NCBI RefSeq assembly: GCF_000712975.1
Contig: NZ_JHQL01000004.1
Coordinates: 372,001 to 436,000, forward strand
From: Vreelandella neptunia
Lineage (GTDB): Bacteria > Pseudomonadota > Gammaproteobacteria > Pseudomonadales > Halomonadaceae
DNA: 64,000 bases
Direction: 5' to 3'
A model generated the notes under the pieces. That model ran no database searches. It was not told the DNA's origin and was given only the letters and a program-made list of their open reading frames with translations. A program made the position numbers and the translations under genes. Every line of letters starts with the position of its first letter. Position 1 is the stretch's first letter. Shown in pieces: positions 25,709 through 34,603 of the stretch.

Positions 25709-25792
25709 CGATAGCAGGCTTTCATTGGGTAGGATAAACAGCGTTCTCTGTTTAAAACGCTTTTCGTTCACTGCTCAGGATGCCTGCATGCC

Positions 25793-27022
25793 ATGCTAAA
25801 CGGAATTTGGTTAAGTTTTTTTATTGCTGCGTTTGCGGCGTCTTTGTGGCAGTGGTTAATCGGTGGCGATAGCGAGGTTTTTGCGCGCCTAGTGCAGTCA
25901 CTGTTCGATATGGCGCGGGTCAGCGTGGATATTATTTTAGTGCTGCTAGGCACGATGACCCTTTGGCTAGGCTTTCTTTCGATTGCTGAAAAAGCGGGCA
26001 TGATTCGCCTACTAGGCCGCGTACTTGATCCGCTTTTCTCTCGCCTAATGCCAGAAGTGCCCCGCAATCACCCTGCCATGGGGCTAATTAGCATGAACTT
26101 TGCAGCTAACATTCTCGGCTTAGATAACGCTGCCACACCGATTGGTATTAAAGCCATGCAATCGCTGCAAAGTCTCAACCCGAGCCGCGATACCGCTAGC
26201 AACGCACAAATTCTGTTTTTAGTGCTCAACACGTCATCACTGACGCTGCTACCCGTCACGATCTTCATTTATCGTGCCCAACAAGGCGCGGCTGAACCCA
26301 CCCTGGTTTTTCTGCCGATTTTGTTGGCCACCAGCGCCTCTAGTTTGGCTGGACTTCTAGCCGTGTCGCTGATGCAGCGCTTAAAACTTTGGCAACCCGT
26401 GGTGTTGGCCTATTTAGTTGCTGCGGCCCTGGCGCTAGGGCTATTAATCACCACGTTGGCGGGGATGTCGGCCCAAGCACTGGCGGCAGCTTCAACACTG
26501 GTAGGTAACCTGACGCTGTTCTCTATTGTAATGATGTTTTTAGTGGTCGGCGCACTGCGGGGGGTGAGGGTATATGACGCCTTTATCGAAGGCGCAAAAG
26601 AAGGCGTAAGCTTTACGGTCACCTTACTGCCGTATCTTATTGCCATGCTGGTGGCGGTTGGCGTACTACGCGCCAGCGGCGTTCTAGATGCAGGGCTAAG
26701 TGGCATCCGCTGGTTGGTGGAAGGGGCTGGTTGGGACACTCGTTTTGTGGATGCGCTGCCTACCGCCTTTGTAAAACCCCTTTCTGGTAGCGGCTCGCGG
26801 GCCATGATGATCGAAACCATGAACACGTTCGGGGTCGATAGTTTTCCTGGTCTGCTAGCCGCTACTCTGCAAGGCAGCACCGAAACAACCTTTTACGTGT
26901 TAGCAGTCTATTTCGGTGCGATTGGCGTCACCCGTATTCGTCATGGGCTTGGCTGCGCGCTGATCGCAGATGCCGCTGGCATTATCACCGCCATTGCTGT
27001 CTGCTACTGGTTCTTTGGCTAA
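25793..27022 (+). CDS. Fused SpmA/SpmB-type nucleoside-recognition membrane protein
   Basis: A 409-residue inner-membrane protein that joins two nucleoside-recognition (Gate) domains corresponding to the Bacillus spore-maturation proteins SpmA (about 1-200) and SpmB (about 230-409). The SpmA-type GLISMNFAANILGLDNAATPIG and the SpmB-type FVKPLSGSGSRAMM motifs are both clear. The organism does not sporulate, so the role is probably transport or membrane homeostasis. It lies 84 bases after lysO in the same direction. Confidence 0.85.
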   Translation: MLNGIWLSFFIAAFAASLWQWLIGGDSEVFARLVQSLFDMARVSVDIILVLLGTMTLWLGFLSIAEKAGMIRLLGRVLDPLFSRLMPEVPRNHPAMGLISMNFAANILGLDNAATPIGIKAMQSLQSLNPSRDTASNAQILFLVLNTSSLTLLPVTIFIYRAQQGAAEPTLVFLPILLATSASSLAGLLAVSLMQRLKLWQPVVLAYLVAAALALGLLITTLAGMSAQALAAASTLVGNLTLFSIVMMFLVVGALRGVRVYDAFIEGAKEGVSFTVTLLPYLIAMLVAVGVLRASGVLDAGLSGIRWLVEGAGWDTRFVDALPTAFVKPLSGSGSRAMMIETMNTFGVDSFPGLLAATLQGSTETTFYVLAVYFGAIGVTRIRHGLGCALIADAAGIITAIAVCYWFFG

Positions 27023-27081
27023 CGCAGCTTGGTAGCTAATTTACAACACTCGTAACAACAATAGATCAGGTAATTTGCTTC

Positions 27082-28314
27082 ATGCATGCTCAACACGCAG
27101 CATTACATAACGAGCTACACGCGAGGCCGCCCCTCTATTTTGAGGGGCCTGCTTGCCTTCATCATTACGCCTTTACGCTTGAAGGCGATAACGTTACTAC
27201 GTTGCTTAACCGCCTAGCGGAAGTAACAGACATCACGATCACACCCGATCAGGTGCAACAAATAGTCAGTTGCCAGGGCTGCTTAATCAAATGGGAGCGG
27301 CACACCGAGTTTTTTACGCTGACCATTAAGCACGATAACAACAGCAACCCTCGCCTATGGCCAACACCACCTACTTTTTTAGCCCGTGTGCTAGCGGAGT
27401 TTGCCGAGCAAATCATCAGCGCCAGCGTATTGCGCGTGGAAACTGCCCATCGCTGGGCAGGCAGTGTGGACGCCTATGGGTTAGATCAGCCAGCGGGCTC
27501 TCAGGTAGGCGGCGGTGACGCCACGGTGTGGAGCGATTTCAACCTCGATGATCAACAAAGAAACCGTCTACTGCTGGTTAACGATAGTCTGGATAGCTAT
27601 CGACTAGGCAGAATGGCAAGACGCTTATTTGATATTGAAACCTATCGTATGATGGCGATGCTGGCGCTCCCGGAAGCCAAAGCGCTCAGTCGTGAGTTGC
27701 AGCACTACGAAATGGAGCTATCAGCGCTCTCTCATCAGCACGCCGAACAGCACACCTCACCTGCCGAGCCATTGCTCAACGCCCTAACGCTACTCTCAGC
27801 GAAACTTGAGCGCTGCGCTGTACAAACACGCCAGCGATTTAGCGCCACCGATGCCTATGCCAACCTTGTGTTGGCACGCATTGATGAACTGCGCGAAGAG
27901 CGACTAGGCAATTATCCTCGGCTTGGCACGTTTATTTTGCGCCGTTTTGAGCCGGCGGTGCGTTACTGCGATGCCATGAACCGCCGGGTGGAAACCCTAG
28001 CCACTAGTGCCACACGCTTAAACGACTTGTTACGTACCCGCACCCAGGTCGAAATCGAGAGGCAAAACTACAAAATTTTGCAGAGTTTAGATGCCCGCGC
28101 TAGCAGCCAACTCAAAATCCAAAAAGCCGTTGAAGGCCTCTCGATCATCGTCATCAGCTACTACATTTTCAGCTTGATGAAATTAGGGCTAGAGAGCTTA
28201 AGCGCTCTAGGTGTCGATATCGAACCTAATGTGGCCGCCTCCATCATCGCACCACTGAGCGCACTCATTATAGCTATCCTAATCTGGCGAATTTGGAAGG
28301 TGAAAAAGCACTAG
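27082..28314 (+). CDS. DUF3422 membrane-anchored protein
   Basis: A 410-residue protein of the DUF3422 family. It starts with the family motif HNELHARPPLYF, has a long helical central part with HRWAGSV, and ends with two hydrophobic segments (about 350-370 and 382-402) followed by a basic tail. The function is unknown; the architecture suggests a cytoplasmic domain anchored at its C terminus. It lies 59 bases after the Spm fusion gene and is probably the last gene of that unit, followed by a hairpin at 28338-28370. Confidence 0.8.
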   Translation: MHAQHAALHNELHARPPLYFEGPACLHHYAFTLEGDNVTTLLNRLAEVTDITITPDQVQQIVSCQGCLIKWERHTEFFTLTIKHDNNSNPRLWPTPPTFLARVLAEFAEQIISASVLRVETAHRWAGSVDAYGLDQPAGSQVGGGDATVWSDFNLDDQQRNRLLLVNDSLDSYRLGRMARRLFDIETYRMMAMLALPEAKALSRELQHYEMELSALSHQHAEQHTSPAEPLLNALTLLSAKLERCAVQTRQRFSATDAYANLVLARIDELREERLGNYPRLGTFILRRFEPAVRYCDAMNRRVETLATSATRLNDLLRTRTQVEIERQNYKILQSLDARASSQLKIQKAVEGLSIIVISYYIFSLMKLGLESLSALGVDIEPNVAASIIAPLSALIIAILIWRIWKVKKH

Positions 28315-28337
28315 CCGAAGATTAATTTTGGCTACCT

Positions 28338-28370
28338 ATACGCCTGATGAGGTGATCGTCAGGCGTGTAT
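28338..28370 (+). terminator. Hairpin after the DUF3422 gene
   Basis: CGCCTGA at 28341-28347 pairs with TCAGGCG at 28359-28365, with AT pairs outside. There is no T tail, so termination strength is uncertain. Confidence 0.5.
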
Positions 28371-28596
28371 TGGTTATCAGCCGCTGCCATCTCGCCAACT
28401 ATAAACTATGTTATGTCTTAGTGGCCTGGAAGCGTGCCAAAATCGTTTTTGTAAGGAGAGTTGTTTCTGTTTGATCAAGTACTACTACCTTCGCTAACTA
28501 AGTATCACAGGGGTACTCAGCAGGCAGCTGTCAGGATGACTAAGCGCCTATTGCTACAAATTATGTTTGACGTTTTCAAGGATGAAAGGTTAAAGA

Positions 28597-29469
28597 ATGG
28601 TAAGCGCAAATATTATCTTTATCGTACTAGCTGCCTTTTTTTGGGGTGTTTCTGGAGGAATTGCTGGTGTTCTTTTAGAAGACGGTTGGGATCCTTCCGT
28701 TGTATCGTTTTATCGAGGGTTCGTAGGTCTCCTCTTCGCGCTTATCTGGCTACTGTTTCAACAACAGCACAGCGGTCTGAAAAATAGTCAGCTTTGGTTC
28801 TGGTCAATCATTGCTGGTCTTGGAGTAGCTGGTAATTTTACGTTCTATTTTATCAGTATTGAGCATGCTAACGTTGCTGTCGCCGCCACCTTGATGTACT
28901 GTGCTCCCATCTTCGTTTATCTCATTTCCTTTGCTCTCAAGCTTGAAAAATCGACTGCTGCAAAATGGGTAGCCATCTTTTTAGTGATGCTTGGCGTCGT
29001 GCTACTCACTAAGCTATATGAGATTAGTGCGAGCAGCATATCTCTACTTGGTGTGACCATGGGACTACTCGCGGGGCTTTCTTACGCCCTGTTCATTTTT
29101 GGCTTTAAATATGCCGCGCCACATGGCAGCCCGCAGGCTATCCTTTCGATTGCCTTTAGCGTACTGGCTATTGCTTTAATTCTACCCGCCGAAACCGACC
29201 AAGTTACCAGCGTTTTAGGCTCTCCAGATCTACCACTATTTGTGGCACTAGGTATTCTGGGTGCTGGCCTGTCGTTTCTACTGTATATCAAGGGTATTAA
29301 ACATACGGCGCCCGCCCTCGCTTCCATGATTGCCATGGTAGAGCCGGTCACAGCAACACTGTTTGGTGTTGCCGTTTTGGGAGAGACTCTTGGTGTGACT
29401 CAAATGATCGGTATGGGGTTAATATTAGTGACTGTAACGGCTCTCAGCGTATCCTCTAACCGTCGCTAA
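28597..29469 (+). CDS. EamA/DMT-family exporter
   Basis: A 290-residue inner-membrane protein with ten hydrophobic segments forming two EamA repeats. The opening FIVLAAFFWGVSGG and the C-terminal SMIAMVEPVTATLFGVAVLGE are typical of the drug/metabolite transporter superfamily. The substrate is unknown, perhaps an amino acid or metabolite. AAAGG precedes ATG 28597. Its last four bases overlap the end of the convergent asparaginase gene. The gene is richer in A+T than its neighbours, a hint of separate origin. Confidence 0.85.
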   Translation: MVSANIIFIVLAAFFWGVSGGIAGVLLEDGWDPSVVSFYRGFVGLLFALIWLLFQQQHSGLKNSQLWFWSIIAGLGVAGNFTFYFISIEHANVAVAATLMYCAPIFVYLISFALKLEKSTAAKWVAIFLVMLGVVLLTKLYEISASSISLLGVTMGLLAGLSYALFIFGFKYAAPHGSPQAILSIAFSVLAIALILPAETDQVTSVLGSPDLPLFVALGILGAGLSFLLYIKGIKHTAPALASMIAMVEPVTATLFGVAVLGETLGVTQMIGMGLILVTVTALSVSSNRR

Positions 29470-30482
29470 GGGGCGTTACACTCGCCTCGTAGTGAGCCGC
29501 CAAGTGCCTTGCGCAGTGCAGGGCCGCTCACTCCACGACCTAGCAGTACCGTGAGCTTCGCCATAGCGGCTTCCAGCGTGATGTCACCTCCCGCAATCAC
29601 ACCGGCTTGGTTCAGCGCCGCGCCGGTGGCGTAGGCTCCCTGCACGACTTCTCCTTGGGCACACTGAGTCACGTTGAGCAGTGCGACCCCTCGTTCATTT
29701 GCAGCCGTTAACGCCTTTAACAGCTCGCCTTCAAAACTAGGCGGGTTGCCCACGCCGTAGCTATGCAGAATCAAGCCTTTTAGGCGTTCATCGGCCAGCA
29801 GCAACTTGGCGCGGCGCAGGGACATACCAGGATGAAGTGGCAAGATGGCTACCGCCTCATCATCCACCTCGATGGGCGTAAAGTTAGGCAGTCCGCTCAG
29901 TAGCGCAGAGGGCTGTGGAAATGTCATACCGATGCCAAGCTCGGCAAGCCAGGGGAAATTAGGAGAGTCAAAGGCATCTAAGCCCTGAGTGCGCACCTTG
30001 CGCGCACGATTACCGCGCAGGAGTCGGTCGTGAAAAACCAGACTTACTTCACAAGGTGTTGCGGGATGGACCACCAATTGCAGTGCGCTAACGAGATTAT
30101 TCAGCGCATCGCTACGAAGCTCCCCCAAAGGAATTTGGGCGCCGGTGAAAATCACCGGCTTGTTGAGTGCGCCAAGCATAAACGACAGCGCGGCGGCGCT
30201 AAACGCCATAGTATCGGTACCGTGTAGCACCACAAATCCATCGTATGCTTGCCAGTGGCTTTCTAACTGTGCCACTAAACGGTTACAGGCGTCGGGCATT
30301 AGCTCGGCGCTATCAATCAGAGGCCGCATTTCTAGCACATCAAACGATGGCAGCCTGTCGGCGTTGCTCAGCGCTAAGTGCGCGGTTAAACGCTCGGCCA
30401 GCCCCGCGCAAGGCACATACCCATGTGGTGATGGCTGCATACCAATGGTACCGCCTGTGTAGAGCATGAGTACGCGGGGCAT
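29466..30482 (-). CDS. ansA: Type I (cytoplasmic) L-asparaginase
   Basis: A 338-residue enzyme hydrolysing L-asparagine to aspartate and ammonia. Catalytic motifs are YTGGTIGM near residue 10 (nucleophilic Thr) and LHGTDTMAFSA near residue 90. There is no signal peptide, and length and sequence fit the AnsA type I group. AAGGAG is 5 bases before the ATG. It converges on the EamA gene with a four-base overlap and lies 39 bases downstream of the AGCS transporter gene on the same strand, so the two are probably one unit. Confidence 0.92.
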   Translation of the reverse strand: MPRVLMLYTGGTIGMQPSPHGYVPCAGLAERLTAHLALSNADRLPSFDVLEMRPLIDSAELMPDACNRLVAQLESHWQAYDGFVVLHGTDTMAFSAAALSFMLGALNKPVIFTGAQIPLGELRSDALNNLVSALQLVVHPATPCEVSLVFHDRLLRGNRARKVRTQGLDAFDSPNFPWLAELGIGMTFPQPSALLSGLPNFTPIEVDDEAVAILPLHPGMSLRRAKLLLADERLKGLILHSYGVGNPPSFEGELLKALTAANERGVALLNVTQCAQGEVVQGAYATGAALNQAGVIAGGDITLEAAMAKLTVLLGRGVSGPALRKALGGSLRGECNAP

Positions 30483-30521
30483 AGTCTCTCCTTATCTAAT
30501 AGCGTTCGTGCATGCGAGGGC

Positions 30522-31985
30522 TTACTTAGCGGGCGCGCTTTCCAGACGCTGCTTTAACGCTTCGGCCTCTTCAGGCTCCAGCTCCCAGGCTTTCGGATCT
30601 AGCTCAAGGTCTGGGTGTTGATTAGCATCGAAAATCGGCTGTTTGATGCCCTGGCGACGCTGGCTATCGTAATCGTTAAGGATACGTAGGCCGCACTTGA
30701 ACAACAGAATCAGCGCCACAAGGTTGACCACTGCCAGCAGGCCCATCGTGACATCGGCAAAGCCGAACACAGTGCCAAGATCTGTTGTCGCACCCCAGCA
30801 CACCAGCAACACAATGGCGATTCGGAAAGCATTAAACAGATTCTGGTTGTCGCGGCTAAAGAAGTTGAGGCTGTTCTCGCCCAGGTAGTAGTTGTACAAA
30901 ATAGTACTGAACGCAAACAGCAGCAGCGCGAGACTAACAAAGGTGCGACCCCATTCGCCTACATGGTCGGCAAGCGCCGCCTGAGTGAGGGCGATGCCTT
31001 CAACACCAGCGCCTGCGGCCGGGTCGTACACACCGCTGAGCAGAATCAAAAACGCCGTGGCCGAGCAGATAATCACGGTATCGATAAACACCGAAAACGC
31101 CTGCACAATACCTTGGTTGGCTGGGTGCGGTACGTAGGCTACCGCCGCCACATTGGGCGCACTGCCCAGACCCGCTTCGTTAGAAAACAGGCCTCGCTTT
31201 AAGCCCATCATAATGGCCGCACCAATACCGCCACCCACCACCGGCTCAAGGCCAAAAGCACTTTTTACAATTAGCGCAATAACGCTGGGGATTTCACCAA
31301 TGTTCATGGCAATAACCAGCAGCGCAATGGCGATATAGCTGACCGCCATAAAGGGCACCAAATACTCCGAGATGCGCGCGATACGTTTGATACCACCAAA
31401 AATAATCAGCCCTACCAGCATGGCCAGGGCAATACCACTGTAAAGCACCGGCACACCGAAGGCGTCACCAAACGAGGTCGCTACCGCATAGGATTGCAGT
31501 GCGGTAAAGGCAAAGCCAAAGGTTAGCAGCAATAGCACCGAGTAAAACGCCGCCAGCCAGCGCCACTGTTTGCCTAACCCTTTAACGATGTAGTACGCCG
31601 GGCCACCGCGATACGTGCCATCGCCTTCCGCTTCTTTGTAGGTCTGCGCCAGGGTGCACTCTAAGAAGCTAGTCGCCATCCCCATCAAGCCCACCAGCCA
31701 CATCCAGAAAATAGCCCCTGGACCACCTAACGTAATTGCGACCGCCACGCCGGCAATATTACCGCCGCCCACGCGACCCGCCACGGACAGAACAAGCGCC
31801 TGAAAAGAACTTAAGTGGCCATGTTTATTACGCTTAAAGGCCTGACCTGACCCCAGTATGCGAAACATTTGGCTAAAATAACGAAACTGCACAAAGCGGG
31901 AAGTAACGGTAAAACCGATGCCAACGCCTACTAGCAGCACTAGCAGTACCTTTCCCCAAAGGAGCTCATTGAGCATATCAAGCAT
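30522..31985 (-). CDS. AGCS-family sodium:amino-acid symporter
   Basis: A 487-residue inner-membrane protein of the alanine/glycine:cation symporter family, with the signatures GRVGGGNIAGVAVAITLGGPGAIFWMW and GLKRGLFSNEAGLGSAP. It imports alanine, glycine or glutamine with Na+. The next gene encodes asparaginase, so asparagine or glutamine uptake is an attractive inference. GGAGA lies 7 bases before ATG 31985. A cytoplasmic acidic C-terminal tail (about 450-487) is present. Confidence 0.92.
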   Translation of the reverse strand: MLDMLNELLWGKVLLVLLVGVGIGFTVTSRFVQFRYFSQMFRILGSGQAFKRNKHGHLSSFQALVLSVAGRVGGGNIAGVAVAITLGGPGAIFWMWLVGLMGMATSFLECTLAQTYKEAEGDGTYRGGPAYYIVKGLGKQWRWLAAFYSVLLLLTFGFAFTALQSYAVATSFGDAFGVPVLYSGIALAMLVGLIIFGGIKRIARISEYLVPFMAVSYIAIALLVIAMNIGEIPSVIALIVKSAFGLEPVVGGGIGAAIMMGLKRGLFSNEAGLGSAPNVAAVAYVPHPANQGIVQAFSVFIDTVIICSATAFLILLSGVYDPAAGAGVEGIALTQAALADHVGEWGRTFVSLALLLFAFSTILYNYYLGENSLNFFSRDNQNLFNAFRIAIVLLVCWGATTDLGTVFGFADVTMGLLAVVNLVALILLFKCGLRILNDYDSQRRQGIKQPIFDANQHPDLELDPKAWELEPEEAEALKQRLESAPAK

Positions 31986-32169
31986 GTGATGTTCTCCGCG
32001 TTCTTGTATTAGCGTTATGTTGGAATTCGCGTCGTTTTATGTCGCGCTTCTTAAAACCGCGCCGCGGAGAACGTTTTACCAAGCATAGGAAAGAATTAAA
32101 TTTGGCGCAGCGATGCAGTTGTATGCACTAACTGCGCCATTTGCTGCACCACAGTGCATCACATAAAAA

Positions 32170-32200
32170 ACGGTGCGCGCCTTTTCAGGCTGCGCACCGT
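32170..32200 (-). terminator. Intrinsic terminator of the OsmC-YcaO gene
   Basis: ACGGTGCGC at 32170-32178 pairs with GCGCACCGT at 32192-32200, with GCC/GGC pairing inside and one bulged T. On the minus strand a TTTTTT tail follows (32165-32170 region). Confidence 0.88.
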
Positions 32201-32243
32201 GCGATTTTACCTCTGTGGACACGGCCAACTAGAGGTTCGCTTT

Positions 32244-34427
32244 TTACTTACCCGCTTTAGCCGCCCGCGCCGCGTGAAGCTTTTTATAGCTTTCGATCAA
32301 GCGCTGGTGGCGTTCCAAGCCTTCTAGCTGCATGTTAGTCGGCGTTAAGCCATGGAAGCGCACTTCACCACTCACCGACCCCACGACCGCTGCCATGGTC
32401 GCTTCACCGAACATGCGCTGAAAATTGGGCAGGTAATCGTTGAGCTCCAGCTCATCATCCAGCGTGATCTCTAACACCGCGTTTACCGCCTGATAGAACA
32501 GACCCCGCTCAACGGTGTTGTCGTTGTACTGCAGGAACATCTGCACGCAGTCCAGCGCTTCTTCATGGCGTTGCAGCGCAAGGTAAACCAGCAGCTTCAG
32601 CTCTAGGATCGTTAGCTGCCCCCACACGGTGTTTTCATCAAACTCGATACCAATCAGCGTGATGATATCGGCGTGGTCATCCATCTGGCTCTCTTCCAAC
32701 CGCTCCACCAGATCAGTAAGTTGAGCGTCATCCAAGCGGTGCAGATTGAGAATATCTTCGCGGTAATCCAACGCTTTATTAGTGTTATCCCAGATCAAGT
32801 CTTCAATCGGGTACACCTCTGAGTAGCCCGGCACCAAAATTCGGCACACCGGCGCGCCCAGGTCTTCGTGTACGGCCATGTACACTTCGGCCCCCAGCTC
32901 CTCAAAAATGCCAAACAGCGTCGCGGCCTCTTCCTCATTGCTGCCAGAGAAGTCCCACTCGCTGAATTCAAAATCGGGCTTGGCACTAAAGAAGCGCCAA
33001 GAAACTACACCCACCGAGTCGATAAAGTGCTCAACAAAGTTGTTGGGTTCAGAAACGGTTTGCGAGTTAAATGTTGGTAGCGGAAGATCGTTTAGCCCTT
33101 CAAAACTGCGGCCTTGCAACAGCTCCGTCAAGCTGCGCTCCAGCGCCACTTCAAAGCTTGGGTGCGCGCCAAACGAAGCAAACACGCCGCCGGTACGTGG
33201 GTTCATCAAGGTGACGCACATAACCGGGAACTGCCCCCCCATAGAGGCATCTTTTACCAACACGGGGAAACCCTGGGCTTCCAAGGCGTTAATGCCTTCT
33301 ACGATATTCGGGTAGTTTGCCAGCACCGCTTGGGGCACATCCGGCAGGGTTAACTCCTGCTCGAGGATTTCACGCTTCACCGCCCGTTCGAAGATTTCCG
33401 ACAGGCACTGCACCTGGGCTTCCACCAGGGTGTTGCCCGCACTCATGCCGTTACTTAGGAACAGGTTTTCAATTAGGTTGGAGGGATAATAGACCGTTTT
33501 GCCATCGGACTGACGCACAAACGGTAGCGATACAATGCCGCGATCTTCACGGCCAGAGTTGGTATCGATCAGATGTGAGCCACACAGCTCACCTTCAGGG
33601 TTGTAAATATCGCGACAGTGTTCATCGAGGATTTCAGCGGGGAGTTCATCGTTCGGCCCCGGCTGAAACCACTTCTCATTGGGATAGTGAACAAAGTCGC
33701 TATTGGCAATTTCTTCACCGAAGTACTGATCGTTATAGAAGAAGTTACAGCTTAAGCGCTCGATAAACTCGCCCAGTGCGGAGCACAGCGCGCTCTCTTT
33801 AGTCGCCCCTTTGCCGTTGGTAAAACACATTGGCGAAGCTGCATCGCGAATATGCAGCGACCAGACGTGGGGCACGATATTCCGCCAGGAGGCGATCTCG
33901 ATTTTCATGCCTAGATCAGCCAGCATCGCGCTCATATTAGCGATAGTTTGTTCTAATGGCAGGTCTTTACCTGGGATATAAGTAGCGCTGCCCTCCGGCG
34001 CGCCCATCAGCAGTGCCTGGGCGTCCTCATCGATGTTTTCTACCGTCTCGATCTGAAAGTCGGGGCCGGTTTGAACAACCTTCTTTACCGTGCAGCGGTC
34101 GATAGAGCGCAGAATGCCCTGGCGATCTTTTTCAGAAATATCTTCAGGCAGCTCAACCTGGATTTTGAAAATCTGCTTATAACGATCTTCCGGGTCGACG
34201 ATGTTGTTCTGGGATAGGCGAATATTCTCGGTAGGAATATCCCGAGCGTTGCAGTAGACCTTAACAAAGTAGGCGGCACACATCGCCGATGATGCCAAGA
34301 AGTAGTCGAACGGACCGGGAGCCGAGCCATCGCCTTTATAGCGAATCGGCTGATCGGAGATAACGGTGAAATCGTCGAACTTGGCCTCTAAGCGGAGGTT
34401 ATCGAGGTAATTGACTTTAATTTCCAT
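32244..34427 (-). CDS. OsmC-YcaO fusion protein
   Basis: A 727-residue cytoplasmic protein. Residues about 1-135 are an OsmC-like domain that keeps two separated cysteines (C50 in SSAMCAAYF and C112 in IDRCTVKKV) in the positions of the thiol peroxidase pair. Residues about 150-560 are a YcaO domain with ALGEFIERLSCNFF, and about 590-727 is a helical, TPR-like tail as in E. coli YcaO. YcaO proteins use ATP to activate peptide amides; E. coli YcaO assists RimO in beta-methylthiolation of ribosomal protein S12. The fusion is recurrent in marine gammaproteobacteria. Single gene, with a terminator behind it and a divergent HTH regulator in front. Confidence 0.9.
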   Translation of the reverse strand: MEIKVNYLDNLRLEAKFDDFTVISDQPIRYKGDGSAPGPFDYFLASSAMCAAYFVKVYCNARDIPTENIRLSQNNIVDPEDRYKQIFKIQVELPEDISEKDRQGILRSIDRCTVKKVVQTGPDFQIETVENIDEDAQALLMGAPEGSATYIPGKDLPLEQTIANMSAMLADLGMKIEIASWRNIVPHVWSLHIRDAASPMCFTNGKGATKESALCSALGEFIERLSCNFFYNDQYFGEEIANSDFVHYPNEKWFQPGPNDELPAEILDEHCRDIYNPEGELCGSHLIDTNSGREDRGIVSLPFVRQSDGKTVYYPSNLIENLFLSNGMSAGNTLVEAQVQCLSEIFERAVKREILEQELTLPDVPQAVLANYPNIVEGINALEAQGFPVLVKDASMGGQFPVMCVTLMNPRTGGVFASFGAHPSFEVALERSLTELLQGRSFEGLNDLPLPTFNSQTVSEPNNFVEHFIDSVGVVSWRFFSAKPDFEFSEWDFSGSNEEEAATLFGIFEELGAEVYMAVHEDLGAPVCRILVPGYSEVYPIEDLIWDNTNKALDYREDILNLHRLDDAQLTDLVERLEESQMDDHADIITLIGIEFDENTVWGQLTILELKLLVYLALQRHEEALDCVQMFLQYNDNTVERGLFYQAVNAVLEITLDDELELNDYLPNFQRMFGEATMAAVVGSVSGEVRFHGLTPTNMQLEGLERHQRLIESYKKLHAARAAKAGK

Positions 34428-34603
34428 GAACGGGCATCCGGAGCAATGAGTGTGCCTCAGCTATTAACATCATAAGCCGATAGGCGGATTGCCGCCCATT
34501 ATCCAGTTTTTCACCCGCTTCGTCTTGGGAAGCATTGCACTGACTGGCCCAAAGCGTCACATTAGCCGCACCGCCGCTTTCTGAGAACGTTGAAACCGCC
34601 CCC

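Noticed and set aside
28461-28787. A plus-strand frame starting at TTG with a good TAAGGAGAG site ahead of the EamA gene.
   Set aside because: Most of it overlaps the EamA gene in another frame, and the product is Arg/Cys/Ser-rich with no domain. The ribosome-site match may be chance or a short leader peptide, which cannot be decided here.
32244-34427. A RiPP (thiazole/oxazole peptide) cluster around the YcaO protein.
   Set aside because: There is no leader-peptide gene, dehydrogenase or E1-like partner next to it, and the domain resembles the E. coli ribosome-related YcaO.
34481-34498. A REP-like palindrome (GGCGG/CCGCC) in front of the HTH gene.
   Set aside because: It is a single copy of five pairs and I saw no related copies in the window, so it is not called as a repeat element.
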